From DASZQY01 sp048498575 (lineage in GTDB: Bacteria > Pseudomonadota > Alphaproteobacteria > Rhizobiales > Kaistiaceae): a stretch of 5,310 nucleotides of DNA. The stretch lies in NCBI GenBank assembly GCA_048498575.1, contig JBEHXS010000188.1:1-5310 (forward strand), in the 5' to 3' direction. The translations under genes were made by a program, and so were the position numbers. Below the pieces are notes generated by a model. The model was not told where the DNA came from. It searched no databases and was given only the letters and a program-made list of their open reading frames with translations. This document shows, piece after piece, positions 1 through 5,310 of this stretch (position 1 is the stretch's first letter; the number at the start of each line of letters is the position of its first letter).

Positions 1-2075
1 TCGCGGCCGAACAGGTAGAGCAGGACGCTGATCGCCTCGCCGCGCGGCGAGACGAGATCGGGATCTCGGGCGACGACATCGTGGGCGTCGTCGCGGGCGA
101 GTTCCATCAGGCGCGCGTGGCGTTCGAGGCTGGCGATGCGGAAGCCGGGGATGCCCGACTGGCGGGTGCCCAGAATCTCGCCGCCGCCGCGCAGGCGCAA
201 ATCTTCCTCGGCGATGCGGAAGCCGTCCTCGGTCTCGCGCATGATCGTGAGGCGGCTTCGCGCGACCTCGCCGAGCGGCGCCTTGTAGAGCAGCAGGCAA
301 ACGGACGGACGATCGCTCCGCCCGACGCGGCCGCGAAGCTGGTGAAGCTGGGCGAGGCCGAAACGCTCGGCGTGCTCGATGACCATAATGGTGGCATCGG
401 GCACGTCGACACCGACCTCGACGACCGTGGTGGCGACGAGCACGCGGATCTCGCCGGACAGGAAGCGGGCCATCACCGCATCGCGGTCCGCCGGTTTCAT
501 CTGGCCGTGGGCGAGGCCGACGACGGAGCCGAGTTCCGCGTCCAGCGCCTTGAACCGCTCCTCGGCGGCGGAGACGTCGAGCTCCTCGGATTCGGCGACC
601 AGCGGGCAGACCCAGTAGGCCTTGGCGCCATCGGCAATCGCCGTGCGGATGCGCTCGACGACCTCGTCCAGCCGGTCGAGCGGCAGCGCGCGGGTGTCGA
701 TCGGGCGGCGGCCGGCCGGCTTCTCGGTAAGCTGCGATACGTCCATGTCGCCGTAGTAGGTGAGGACGAGCGTGCGCGGGATCGGCGTCGCGGTCATCAC
801 CAGGACATCGGTGGCTTCGCCCTTCGAGGTGAGCGCCAGGCGCTGGTGGACGCCGAAGCGGTGCTGCTCGTCGACGACGACCAGCGCGAGGTCGCGGAAC
901 TCGACGCCGGACTGGAACAGGGCGTGGGTGCCGAGCACGAGATCGATCGAGCCGTCCGCGGCGCCCGCGAGGATGGCGTCGCGTTCGGCGCCGCGCTCGC
1001 GCCCGGTGAGCACGGCGATGCGGATGCCGGCGGCATCGGCAAGCGGCTGGATGGTGCGGGCATGCTGGCGCACCAGCAGCTCGGTCGGCGCCATGAAGGC
1101 GGCCTGCGCGCCAGCCTCGATGATGTTGGCGGCGGCGAGCAGCGCGACCACGGTCTTGCCGGAGCCGACGTCGCCCTGAAGCAGGCGCGTCATGCGTTCC
1201 GGCTTGGCGAGATCGGCGGAAATCTCGGCCAGCGCCTTTTCCTGGCTGGCGGTCAGCGTGAAGGGCAGGGCGTCGCGGATTTTCTGGCGGAGCGCACCAT
1301 CGCCGATGCGGGCCTTGCCGGCGGTCCGACGCTGGTGCTCGCGGAGCAGGGTGAGGGCAAGCTGCGAGGCGAGGAGCTCGTCATAGGCTAGGCGGGCGAT
1401 GAACGGCGCGTCGGCCTCGAACTCGGCGGCGGTCTCGGGGCGGTGGGCGCGGGCGAGCGCCTCGGCGAAGGATGGCCAGCCGCGCTCGGCAAGCAGCGCC
1501 GGATGGTCCCATTCGGGAAGTGCGGGCACCTTGGCGAGCGCGTCGCCGATCGCCTTCGCCAGCGTCTTTCGCGACAGCCCCTCGGTCATCGGATAGACCG
1601 GCTCGACCAGCGGCAGCGTGGCGAAATCTTCCTCCGGCACGATGAAATCCGGATGGATCATGTTCGGGCGGCCGTTGAACCAATCGACCCGGCCACTGAC
1701 GTAGCGGATCGAGCCGATGGGCAACTGCTTCTCCAGCCAATCGCCATGGACGTGGAAGAAGGTGAGGGCGATCTCGCCGGTGTCGTCGGAAGCAAACACG
1801 CGATAGGGGATACGCTTGTTGTGCTTCGGCGGCGCGGCGTGGCGATCGACGTGCACTTTCAGCGTGACGGTCGCTCCTTCCGCGGCGCCGGCGACGCCGG
1901 GCTGGCGGCTCCGGTCGATGACCCCGATCGGGAAATGAAACAGGAGATCGACGACCCGCGCCTCCTGGCCATCGCCGACGGCGAGCAGGCGGGCAAGCGT
2001 ATCGGCGAGCTTGGGGCCGATGCCGGCAAGCGTGCGGACCGAGCCGAACAGGGGCGTGAGGAGGGCGGGGCGCAT
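1..2075 (-). CDS. recG: ATP-dependent DNA helicase RecG (3' end cut by window edge)
   Basis: RecG is a cytoplasmic superfamily 2 translocase that remodels stalled replication forks, R-loops and Holliday junctions. Reading the minus strand from the ATG at 2075 gives 691 uninterrupted residues starting MRPALLTPLFGSV. The N-terminal wedge/OB region (about 1-160) has a helix-hairpin-helix-like LAGIGPKLA (16-24) and the paired aromatics F106-F107, matching the wedge phenylalanines that stack on the fork. The helicase core shows Walker A GDVGSGKT (301-308), GTHALFQ (382-388), DEQHR (402-406), MTATPIPRTL (427-436), a later EVGVDVP, and QLRGRVGRS (579-587). The visible part ends LLYLFGR, typical of the extreme C-terminus, so probably about ten residues are missing. 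The start fits the usual MRP beginning. Only a poorly spaced GAGG precedes it, and higA stops 5 nt upstream, which suggests translational coupling. Gene identity is secure; the expression arrangement is inferred. Confidence 0.97.
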   Translation of the reverse strand, partial: MRPALLTPLFGSVRTLAGIGPKLADTLARLLAVGDGQEARVVDLLFHFPIGVIDRSRQPGVAGAAEGATVTLKVHVDRHAAPPKHNKRIPYRVFASDDTGEIALTFFHVHGDWLEKQLPIGSIRYVSGRVDWFNGRPNMIHPDFIVPEEDFATLPLVEPVYPMTEGLSRKTLAKAIGDALAKVPALPEWDHPALLAERGWPSFAEALARAHRPETAAEFEADAPFIARLAYDELLASQLALTLLREHQRRTAGKARIGDGALRQKIRDALPFTLTASQEKALAEISADLAKPERMTRLLQGDVGSGKTVVALLAAANIIEAGAQAAFMAPTELLVRQHARTIQPLADAAGIRIAVLTGRERGAERDAILAGAADGSIDLVLGTHALFQSGVEFRDLALVVVDEQHRFGVHQRLALTSKGEATDVLVMTATPIPRTLVLTYYGDMDVSQLTEKPAGRRPIDTRALPLDRLDEVVERIRTAIADGAKAYWVCPLVAESEELDVSAAEERFKALDAELGSVVGLAHGQMKPADRDAVMARFLSGEIRVLVATTVVEVGVDVPDATIMVIEHAERFGLAQLHQLRGRVGRSDRPSVCLLLYKAPLGEVARSRLTIMRETEDGFRIAEEDLRLRGGGEILGTRQSGIPGFRIASLERHARLMELARDDAHDVVARDPDLVSPRGEAISVLLYLFGR

Positions 2076-2080
2076 CGGCC

Positions 2081-2383
2081 TCAGGCGGCGCGGTTCGCTT
2101 TGATCTTCTCTTCGTCCCGGGAGCTCAGCTTCTGCCGGGCCGTCTTGAGATCGTAGTGTGCCTGCAGGTTCATCCAGAATTCCGCACTGTTGCCGAAATA
2201 CAGGCCAAGGCGAAGGGCGGTGTCGGCGGTGATCCGCCGCCGGTTGTTGACGATGTCGGTGATCCGGTTCGGCGAAATGCCGATGGCCTTCGCCAACTGG
2301 TTCTGCGACAGACCGTACTCGGCGAGGAATTCATCGCGCAGCATTTCCCCGGGGGTGACGGGAGCGAACACGTTCGCGGTCAT
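2081..2383 (-). CDS. higA: HigA-family antitoxin / HTH transcriptional regulator
   Basis: This 100-residue protein belongs to the HigA/VapI-type XRE helix-turn-helix antitoxins (usual length about 95-105). Such proteins bind and neutralise the partner HigB toxin and repress their own promoter. It opens with the family signature VTPGEMLRDEFLAEYGLS (9-26). The helix-turn-helix follows: QNQLAKAIGI (27-36), turn, then recognition helix PNRITDIVNN (38-47), with RRRITADTALRL (48-59) after it. The segment FGNSAEFWMNLQ (63-74) is characteristic of the family. A well-placed Shine-Dalgarno (TAGGAG at 2395-2390, 6-nt spacing) supports the ATG at 2383. The gene lies 9 nt downstream of higB and ends 5 nt before recG. 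GC content is lower than in recG and mfd. No damage is seen, so it is probably functional. Binding to the operator at 2685-2701 is inferred. Confidence 0.95.
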   Translation of the reverse strand: MTANVFAPVTPGEMLRDEFLAEYGLSQNQLAKAIGISPNRITDIVNNRRRITADTALRLGLYFGNSAEFWMNLQAHYDLKTARQKLSSRDEEKIKANRAA

Positions 2384-2389
2384 GGTGCA

Positions 2390-2395
2390 CTCCTA
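2390..2395 (-). promoter_or_regulatory. Ribosome binding site of higA overlapping the higB stop
   Basis: TAGGAG includes the higB TAG stop codon and sits 6 nt before the higA ATG. Ribosomes finishing the toxin therefore terminate on the antitoxin's initiation site, which favours reinitiation and strong antitoxin translation. The higB start, by comparison, has only a weak site. Confidence 0.7.
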
Positions 2396-2671
2396 ATGGT
2401 AGTCGACGATGGCGACGTCGTACGCGTCGCCATCTCTCCAGACAAAGACGATGCGCCACTGGTCGTTGATGCGTATCGAATGGAACTGCTTGAGGTCACC
2501 CTTCAGCTTTTCGAGCCGGTTCGAAGGCGGCACCTTCAAGTCCTCAAGACGGCTGGCGGCATTGACCGCCTCGAGTTTCAGCTTGGCGCGCCGCGCGCAG
2601 GCGTGGAATTCCCGCACGACCTCATCGCGGAAAAGAGCCTCGGTCTTCTTGTCGCGGAACGACCGTATCAT
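2393..2671 (-). CDS. higB: HigB-family toxin (RelE/ParE superfamily mRNA interferase)
   Basis: This 92-residue protein is a full-length HigB-type toxin. Family members are ribosome-dependent endoribonucleases that cut translated mRNA and slow growth when the antitoxin is lost. Hallmarks are the start MIRSFRDKKTEALF (1-14), the basic stretch ARRAKLKL (26-33), PPSNRLEKLKGD (48-59), the core strand SIRINDQWRIVFVW (65-78) and the C-terminus DVAIVDYH (85-92). Basic residues and the terminal Tyr-His correspond to positions implicated in catalysis in characterised HigB proteins. The segment KGDLKQFHSIRIN departs slightly from the more usual G-Q-x-SIRIN but keeps the key strand. Toxin-before-antitoxin order is typical of higBA and unlike relBE. 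The Shine-Dalgarno is weak (GAG about 9 nt before the ATG at 2671), while higA has a strong one, as expected if antitoxin must exceed toxin. Activity has not been shown for this copy. Confidence 0.94.
   Translation of the reverse strand: MIRSFRDKKTEALFRDEVVREFHACARRAKLKLEAVNAASRLEDLKVPPSNRLEKLKGDLKQFHSIRINDQWRIVFVWRDGDAYDVAIVDYH
2408..2434 (-). other. 10-bp perfect inverted repeat at the 3' end of higB
   Basis: GATGGCGACG (2408-2417) and CGTCGCCATC (2425-2434) are perfect reverse complements separated by 7 nt. In the higBA transcript this would form a strong hairpin over codons 80-88 of the toxin (DGDAYDVAI), ending 12 nt before the stop codon and 24 nt before the higA start. No U-run follows, so it is not a standard terminator. 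Part of the symmetry comes from the conserved GDAYDV codons, so it may carry no function. Confidence 0.5.
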
Positions 2672-2681
2672 CGGCGGGCAC

Positions 2682-2708
2682 TCTATACCGGATACCGGTA
2701 TGCGGCAA
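2682..2708 (-). promoter_or_regulatory. Candidate higBA(-recG) promoter
   Basis: On the minus strand, TTGCCG (2708-2703) and TATAGA (2687-2682) resemble -35 and -10 boxes, each with 4 of 6 consensus matches, but the spacer is short (15 bp). Transcription would start a few bases before the higB ATG, giving a very short leader. The inverted repeat at 2685-2701 fills the spacer and overlaps the -10 box, an arrangement suited to autorepression. The prediction is weak on sequence alone. Confidence 0.35.
2685..2701 (-). promoter_or_regulatory. Inverted repeat upstream of higB, probable HigA operator
   Basis: The sequence ATACCGG-ATA-CCGGTAT is a perfect 7-bp inverted repeat with a 3-bp spacer. Its right half also contains a perfect 10-bp palindrome, ATACCGGTAT (2692-2701). 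It ends 13 bp upstream of the higB start codon and overlaps the candidate -10 element. HigA proteins repress their own promoter by binding palindromes in this position, so this is the natural operator candidate. Binding itself is inferred. Confidence 0.6.
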
Positions 2709-2740
2709 CATCTCGGGGGCGAGTACTCCCTGTCCCTGGG

Positions 2741-2758
2741 TCCCCGCTTTCGCGGGGA
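2741..2758. repeat. REP-like palindrome (dispersed extragenic repeat)
   Basis: TCCCCGC-TTTC-GCGGGGA is a perfect 7-bp inverted repeat with a 4-nt loop. Read on the minus strand, the loop is GAAA, a stable GNRA tetraloop closed by G-C pairs. The sequence and flanks (2731-2765) match a repeat type widespread in proteobacterial intergenic regions, recognisable from spurious peptides such as IPAKAGTQ (minus) and GPRFRGDE (plus). It sits between the divergent higBA and sdhE promoters. With no T-tract and no gene ending there, a terminator role is unlikely. Confidence 0.7.
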
Positions 2759-2772
2759 TGAGCGGAGAGGAG

Positions 2773-2801
2773 ATGACGAATGGCGGCCGGTTCGCTATAT
2801 G
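2773..2801 (+). promoter_or_regulatory. Candidate sdhE-mfd promoter
   Basis: ATGACG (2773-2778) and TATATG (2796-2801) resemble sigma-70 -35 and -10 boxes, each with 4 of 6 matches, separated by 17 bp. Transcription would begin near 2808, downstream of the ATG at 2780 and upstream of the ATG at 2858, which favours the shorter SdhE. The matches are modest, so this remains a prediction. Confidence 0.35.
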
Positions 2802-2857
2802 TCCCGCCGACAGCGACGCGCCCATTTCCGGCCCGGCGCGGCGGAGCTATTGCGGCG

Positions 2858-3130
2858 ATGGATGCAGAGGCGGCGGACACTGAGGACGCGGTGCGGCGGC
2901 GGCGGCTGACGTTCCGCGCCTGGCACCGCGGCATGCGCGAGGTCGATCTGCTGCTCGGGCGCTTCGCCGATGCGCGCGTGCCGGCGATGGACGAGGAGAA
3001 CCTTGCCGCCTTCGAGGCGTTACTGGACGTGCCCGACCGCGAGATCCTTGCCTGGATCATCGGGGAAGCCGAGGTGCCCGCCGAACATGAATCCCGCTTC
3101 GTCCGCCAACTGATCGCTTTTCACCGATGA
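2858..3130 (+). CDS. sdhE: Succinate dehydrogenase assembly factor SdhE (FAD assembly factor, DUF339)
   Basis: SdhE (Sdh5/SDHAF2 family, formerly DUF339/YgfY) promotes covalent attachment of FAD to the SdhA flavoprotein subunit of complex II in the cytoplasm. The 90-residue product has the diagnostic block RRRRLTFRAWHRGMREVDLL (13-32). Within it, RGMRE (24-28) is the RGxxE motif needed for flavinylation. Acidic helices follow, then the conserved end ILAWIIGEAEVP. I chose the ATG at 2858 because it gives the usual family length (about 85-95) and has a GGAG 11 nt upstream. An in-frame ATG at 2780 would add 26 residues rich in Pro, Arg and Ala that resemble no SdhE domain. That upstream ATG has a well-spaced AGGAG (2768-2772), so it cannot be excluded. 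The gene overlaps mfd by ATGA, which implies co-translation. The family is secure; the start is moderately sure. Confidence 0.93.
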   Translation: MDAEAADTEDAVRRRRLTFRAWHRGMREVDLLLGRFADARVPAMDEENLAAFEALLDVPDREILAWIIGEAEVPAEHESRFVRQLIAFHR

Positions 3131-5310
3131 ACGATATGTCGATCCCGAACAAGGCCCTGGCAGCGGCGCTGAAGCGCGGCGGCGAGTTGACGCTTGCGGC
3201 GGTGCCGGACGGCATGGCCGGCAAGGTGCTGGCCGAGGTGCTGGCCGTGGGCGGCGGCGCGCGCTTGCTGTTCGTCGCTCGCGACGGGCAGAGGCTGGCC
3301 GAGGTGGCGCGCGGGCTCGCCTTCTTCGCGCCCGAGATCGAGGCGCTGGAGTTCCCGGCGTGGGACTGCCTGCCTTACGACCGCGTCTCGCCGCACACGT
3401 CGATCGTGGCGCGGCGCATGGCAACGCTGGCGCGGCTGTCGGAAAAGGCGGAGCGGCCGCAGGTCGTACTGACCACGGTCAATGCCGTTCTGCAGCGCGT
3501 GCCGGAGCGGGCGCTGGTGGCGGCCGACTCGATTTCCGCCGCAGTCGGGCGCTCGGCCTCGATGGACGATCTGGTCGCGTGGCTGGAGCGCAACGGCTTC
3601 CTGCGCAGCCCGACGGTTCGCGAGCCCGGCGAATACGCGGTGCGCGGCGGTATCCTCGACCTTTACGCCGCCGGATCGGACGCGCCGGTGCGGCTCGACT
3701 TTTTCGGCGACACGATCGAGACGATCCGCACCTTCGACGCCGACACTCAGCGCACCATCGACCGGCGCGAGCGCATCGACCTCGTGCCGGTCTCCGAGAT
3801 GGTGCTGACGCCTCAGACCATCGCGCGCTTCCGCGAGCGCTACCTCGCGCTGTTCGGGGCGGCCGACCGCGAGGACCTGCTCTACCATTCGGTGAGCGAG
3901 GGGCGGCGCTATGTCGGCATGGAGCACTGGCTGCCGCTGTTTGCCGACAAGATCGAGACGCTGTTCGACCACACCGGCGATGCCATGGTGGTGCTCGACC
4001 ATCTCGTGGACGAGGCGACGGCGGAGCGCTTCGACCAGATCGCCGACCACTATCAGGCCCGCGTGCAGGCGCGTGAAGCCGGCGATGCCGGCGGCGGGAC
4101 ACCGTACAAGCCGCTGCCGCCGGACCGGCTCTACCTCACCAAGAGCGAGTGGAACGCGCTCATCCGGATGCGCGATGCCGCGCACCTGTCGCCGTTCGCG
4201 CAGCCCGAGGCGCCGCGCGTCGTCGACTTCGGCGGGCGCAACGGCCGCAGCTTCGCGGCCGAGCGGCGCGACGAGCAGGCCAACGTCTTCGACGCCGTCG
4301 CCGCCCACGCCAGCGCGCTGGCCGCCGGCGGCAAGCGCGTGGTCGTGGCGTGCTGGAGCGAGGGCTCGCGCGACCGCACCGGGCAGGTGCTGGTCGACCA
4401 CGGGCTGGTGCGGCTGAAGCCCGTCGCCAACTGGCGCGAGGCGGCGGCGCTCTCCGCCGATACCGTGGCACTCGCCGTCATCGGGCTCGAGGCCGGATTC
4501 GAGACGGCCGACCTTGCGGTCATCGGCGAGCAGGACATTCTCGGCGACCGTCTCGTGCGGCCGCACCAGAAGCGGCGCGCGGCGAATTACCTCGCCGACG
4601 TCACGGCGCTGGCGCCCGGCGATCTCGTCGTCCACATCGACCACGGCATCGCGCGCTTCAACGGGCTGAAGACGATCGAGGCGCTGGGCGCGCCGCACGA
4701 TTGCCTCGAGCTGCTCTATGCCGGCAACGACCGCGTCTATCTGCCGGTCGAGAACATCGAGCTCCTGTCGCGCTACGGCGGCGAGGACGCCAACGTCCAG
4801 CTCGACAAGCTCGGCGGCGTCGCCTGGCAGGCGCGCAAGTCGCGCATGAAGCAGCGCATCCGCGAGATGGCGGCGGCGCTGATGAAGGTGGCGGCGGCGC
4901 GGGCGACGAAGACGGCGCCGGTGCTGACGCCGACCGAAGGCGCCTACGACGAATTCGCGGCGCGCTTCGCCTTCGAGGAAACCGAGGACCAGCAGACCGC
5001 GATCGACACGACGCTCGGCGATCTTGCCGGCGGGCGGCCCATGGACCGGCTGATCTGCGGCGACGTCGGCTTCGGCAAGACGGAGGTGGCGCTGCGCGCC
5101 GCATTCGTCGCCGTCATGGGCGGCAAGCAGGTGGCGGTGGTGGTGCCGACGACGCTGCTCGCGCGCCAGCACTTCAAGACGTTCAGCCAGCGCTTCGCCG
5201 GCCTGCCGGTAAAGGTGGCGCAGGCGTCGCGGCTGGTCAGCGCCAAGGAACTGGCGGCGACACGCGCCGGGCTCACCGACGGCACGATCGACGTCGTCGT
5301 CGGCACGCAC
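3127..5310 (+). CDS. mfd: Transcription-repair coupling factor Mfd (5' portion; 3' end beyond window)
   Basis: Mfd displaces RNA polymerase stalled at DNA lesions and recruits UvrA to start transcription-coupled nucleotide excision repair. 728 residues are visible of the usual roughly 1,150. The UvrB-like N-terminal module carries PAWDCLPYDRVSP (77-89) and GEYAVRGGILDLY (168-180), followed by VRLDFFGD. The RNA-polymerase-interacting domain has DLVVHIDHGIARF (499-511) and then LELLYAGNDRVYLPVENIEL. The RecG-like translocase begins with FEETEDQQTAI (starting near 616), then Walker A GDVGFGKT (645-652), VPTTLLARQH (673-682) and GTH at the very edge. The remaining helicase motifs, TRG motif and UvrA-masking C-terminal domain lie outside. 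The start at 3127 overlaps the sdhE stop as ATGA with no good Shine-Dalgarno, consistent with coupling. M4 at 3136 is an alternative start. No frameshift or missing motif is seen in the visible part. Confidence 0.97.
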   Translation, partial: MNDMSIPNKALAAALKRGGELTLAAVPDGMAGKVLAEVLAVGGGARLLFVARDGQRLAEVARGLAFFAPEIEALEFPAWDCLPYDRVSPHTSIVARRMATLARLSEKAERPQVVLTTVNAVLQRVPERALVAADSISAAVGRSASMDDLVAWLERNGFLRSPTVREPGEYAVRGGILDLYAAGSDAPVRLDFFGDTIETIRTFDADTQRTIDRRERIDLVPVSEMVLTPQTIARFRERYLALFGAADREDLLYHSVSEGRRYVGMEHWLPLFADKIETLFDHTGDAMVVLDHLVDEATAERFDQIADHYQARVQAREAGDAGGGTPYKPLPPDRLYLTKSEWNALIRMRDAAHLSPFAQPEAPRVVDFGGRNGRSFAAERRDEQANVFDAVAAHASALAAGGKRVVVACWSEGSRDRTGQVLVDHGLVRLKPVANWREAAALSADTVALAVIGLEAGFETADLAVIGEQDILGDRLVRPHQKRRAANYLADVTALAPGDLVVHIDHGIARFNGLKTIEALGAPHDCLELLYAGNDRVYLPVENIELLSRYGGEDANVQLDKLGGVAWQARKSRMKQRIREMAAALMKVAAARATKTAPVLTPTEGAYDEFAARFAFEETEDQQTAIDTTLGDLAGGRPMDRLICGDVGFGKTEVALRAAFVAVMGGKQVAVVVPTTLLARQHFKTFSQRFAGLPVKVAQASRLVSAKELAATRAGLTDGTIDVVVGTH

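Noticed and set aside
81..1391. 436-codon plus-strand frame across recG
   Set aside because: It is antisense to the recG helicase core, where every expected motif reads correctly on the minus strand. It is a composition artefact.
1443..2156. 237-codon plus-strand frame
   Set aside because: It is antisense to the recG N-terminal region and the higA end, with no recognisable domain.
2741..2758. Palindrome as an intrinsic terminator
   Set aside because: No gene ends into it on either strand and no T-run follows. It lies between two divergent promoters, so a REP-type repeat fits better.
2156..2761. 201-codon plus-strand frame over higBA
   Set aside because: It is antisense to two clear family members (HigA and HigB), and its C-terminal part runs into the REP-like repeat.
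2622..2825. Small minus-strand frame containing IPAKAGTQ
   Set aside because: This peptide is the well-known false translation of a dispersed palindromic repeat. It is not a gene.
2683..3060. 125-codon minus-strand frame
   Set aside because: It is antisense to sdhE, Ser/Arg/Ala-rich, and includes the repeat-derived SHPRESGDPG peptide.
3121..5310. 729-codon open frame on the minus strand across mfd
   Set aside because: It lies fully antisense to an unmistakable mfd, has Arg/Ala/His-rich composition and shows no domain. Long antisense frames are expected in GC-rich coding DNA.
1..5310. CRISPR array, tRNA/rRNA gene, transposase or integrase
   Set aside because: No spaced direct repeats, RNA-gene signatures or mobile-element proteins were found. 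No target-site duplication could be confirmed around the higBA module.

Overview
The window is GC-rich chromosomal DNA. Flanking genes are roughly 65-70% GC on lines I hand-counted. Gene content and order point to an alphaproteobacterium, most likely of the order Hyphomicrobiales (Rhizobiales), where I recall recG and sdhE-mfd lying head to head. This assignment is inferred from protein style and gene order; no search was run.

Layout. Bases 1-2075 (minus) hold almost all of recG, the branched-DNA helicase, cut by the left edge a few residues before its end. Immediately upstream of recG on the same strand is a two-gene type II toxin-antitoxin module in the usual higBA order. The toxin higB (2393-2671) comes first and the antitoxin higA (2081-2383) second, and higA ends only 5 nt before the recG start codon. 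Upstream of higB are a 17-bp inverted repeat (2685-2701), probably the HigA operator, and a REP-like palindrome (2741-2758). On the plus strand, sdhE (2858-3130) encodes the FAD-assembly factor of succinate dehydrogenase. It overlaps by ATGA with mfd (3127 to the right edge), the transcription-repair coupling factor, of which 728 residues are visible.

How it fits together. RecG and Mfd are DNA translocases of related motor type that rescue stalled replication forks and stalled RNA polymerase. SdhE is a respiratory assembly factor that travels with mfd. The notable feature is the TA module wedged into the divergent recG/sdhE-mfd promoter region. No terminator or recG promoter is apparent between higA and recG, so recG is probably read from the toxin-antitoxin promoter and may fall under HigA autoregulation.

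I found no RNA genes, CRISPR array, transposase or clearly new multi-gene system. The unusual content lies in the roughly 800 bp between recG and sdhE.
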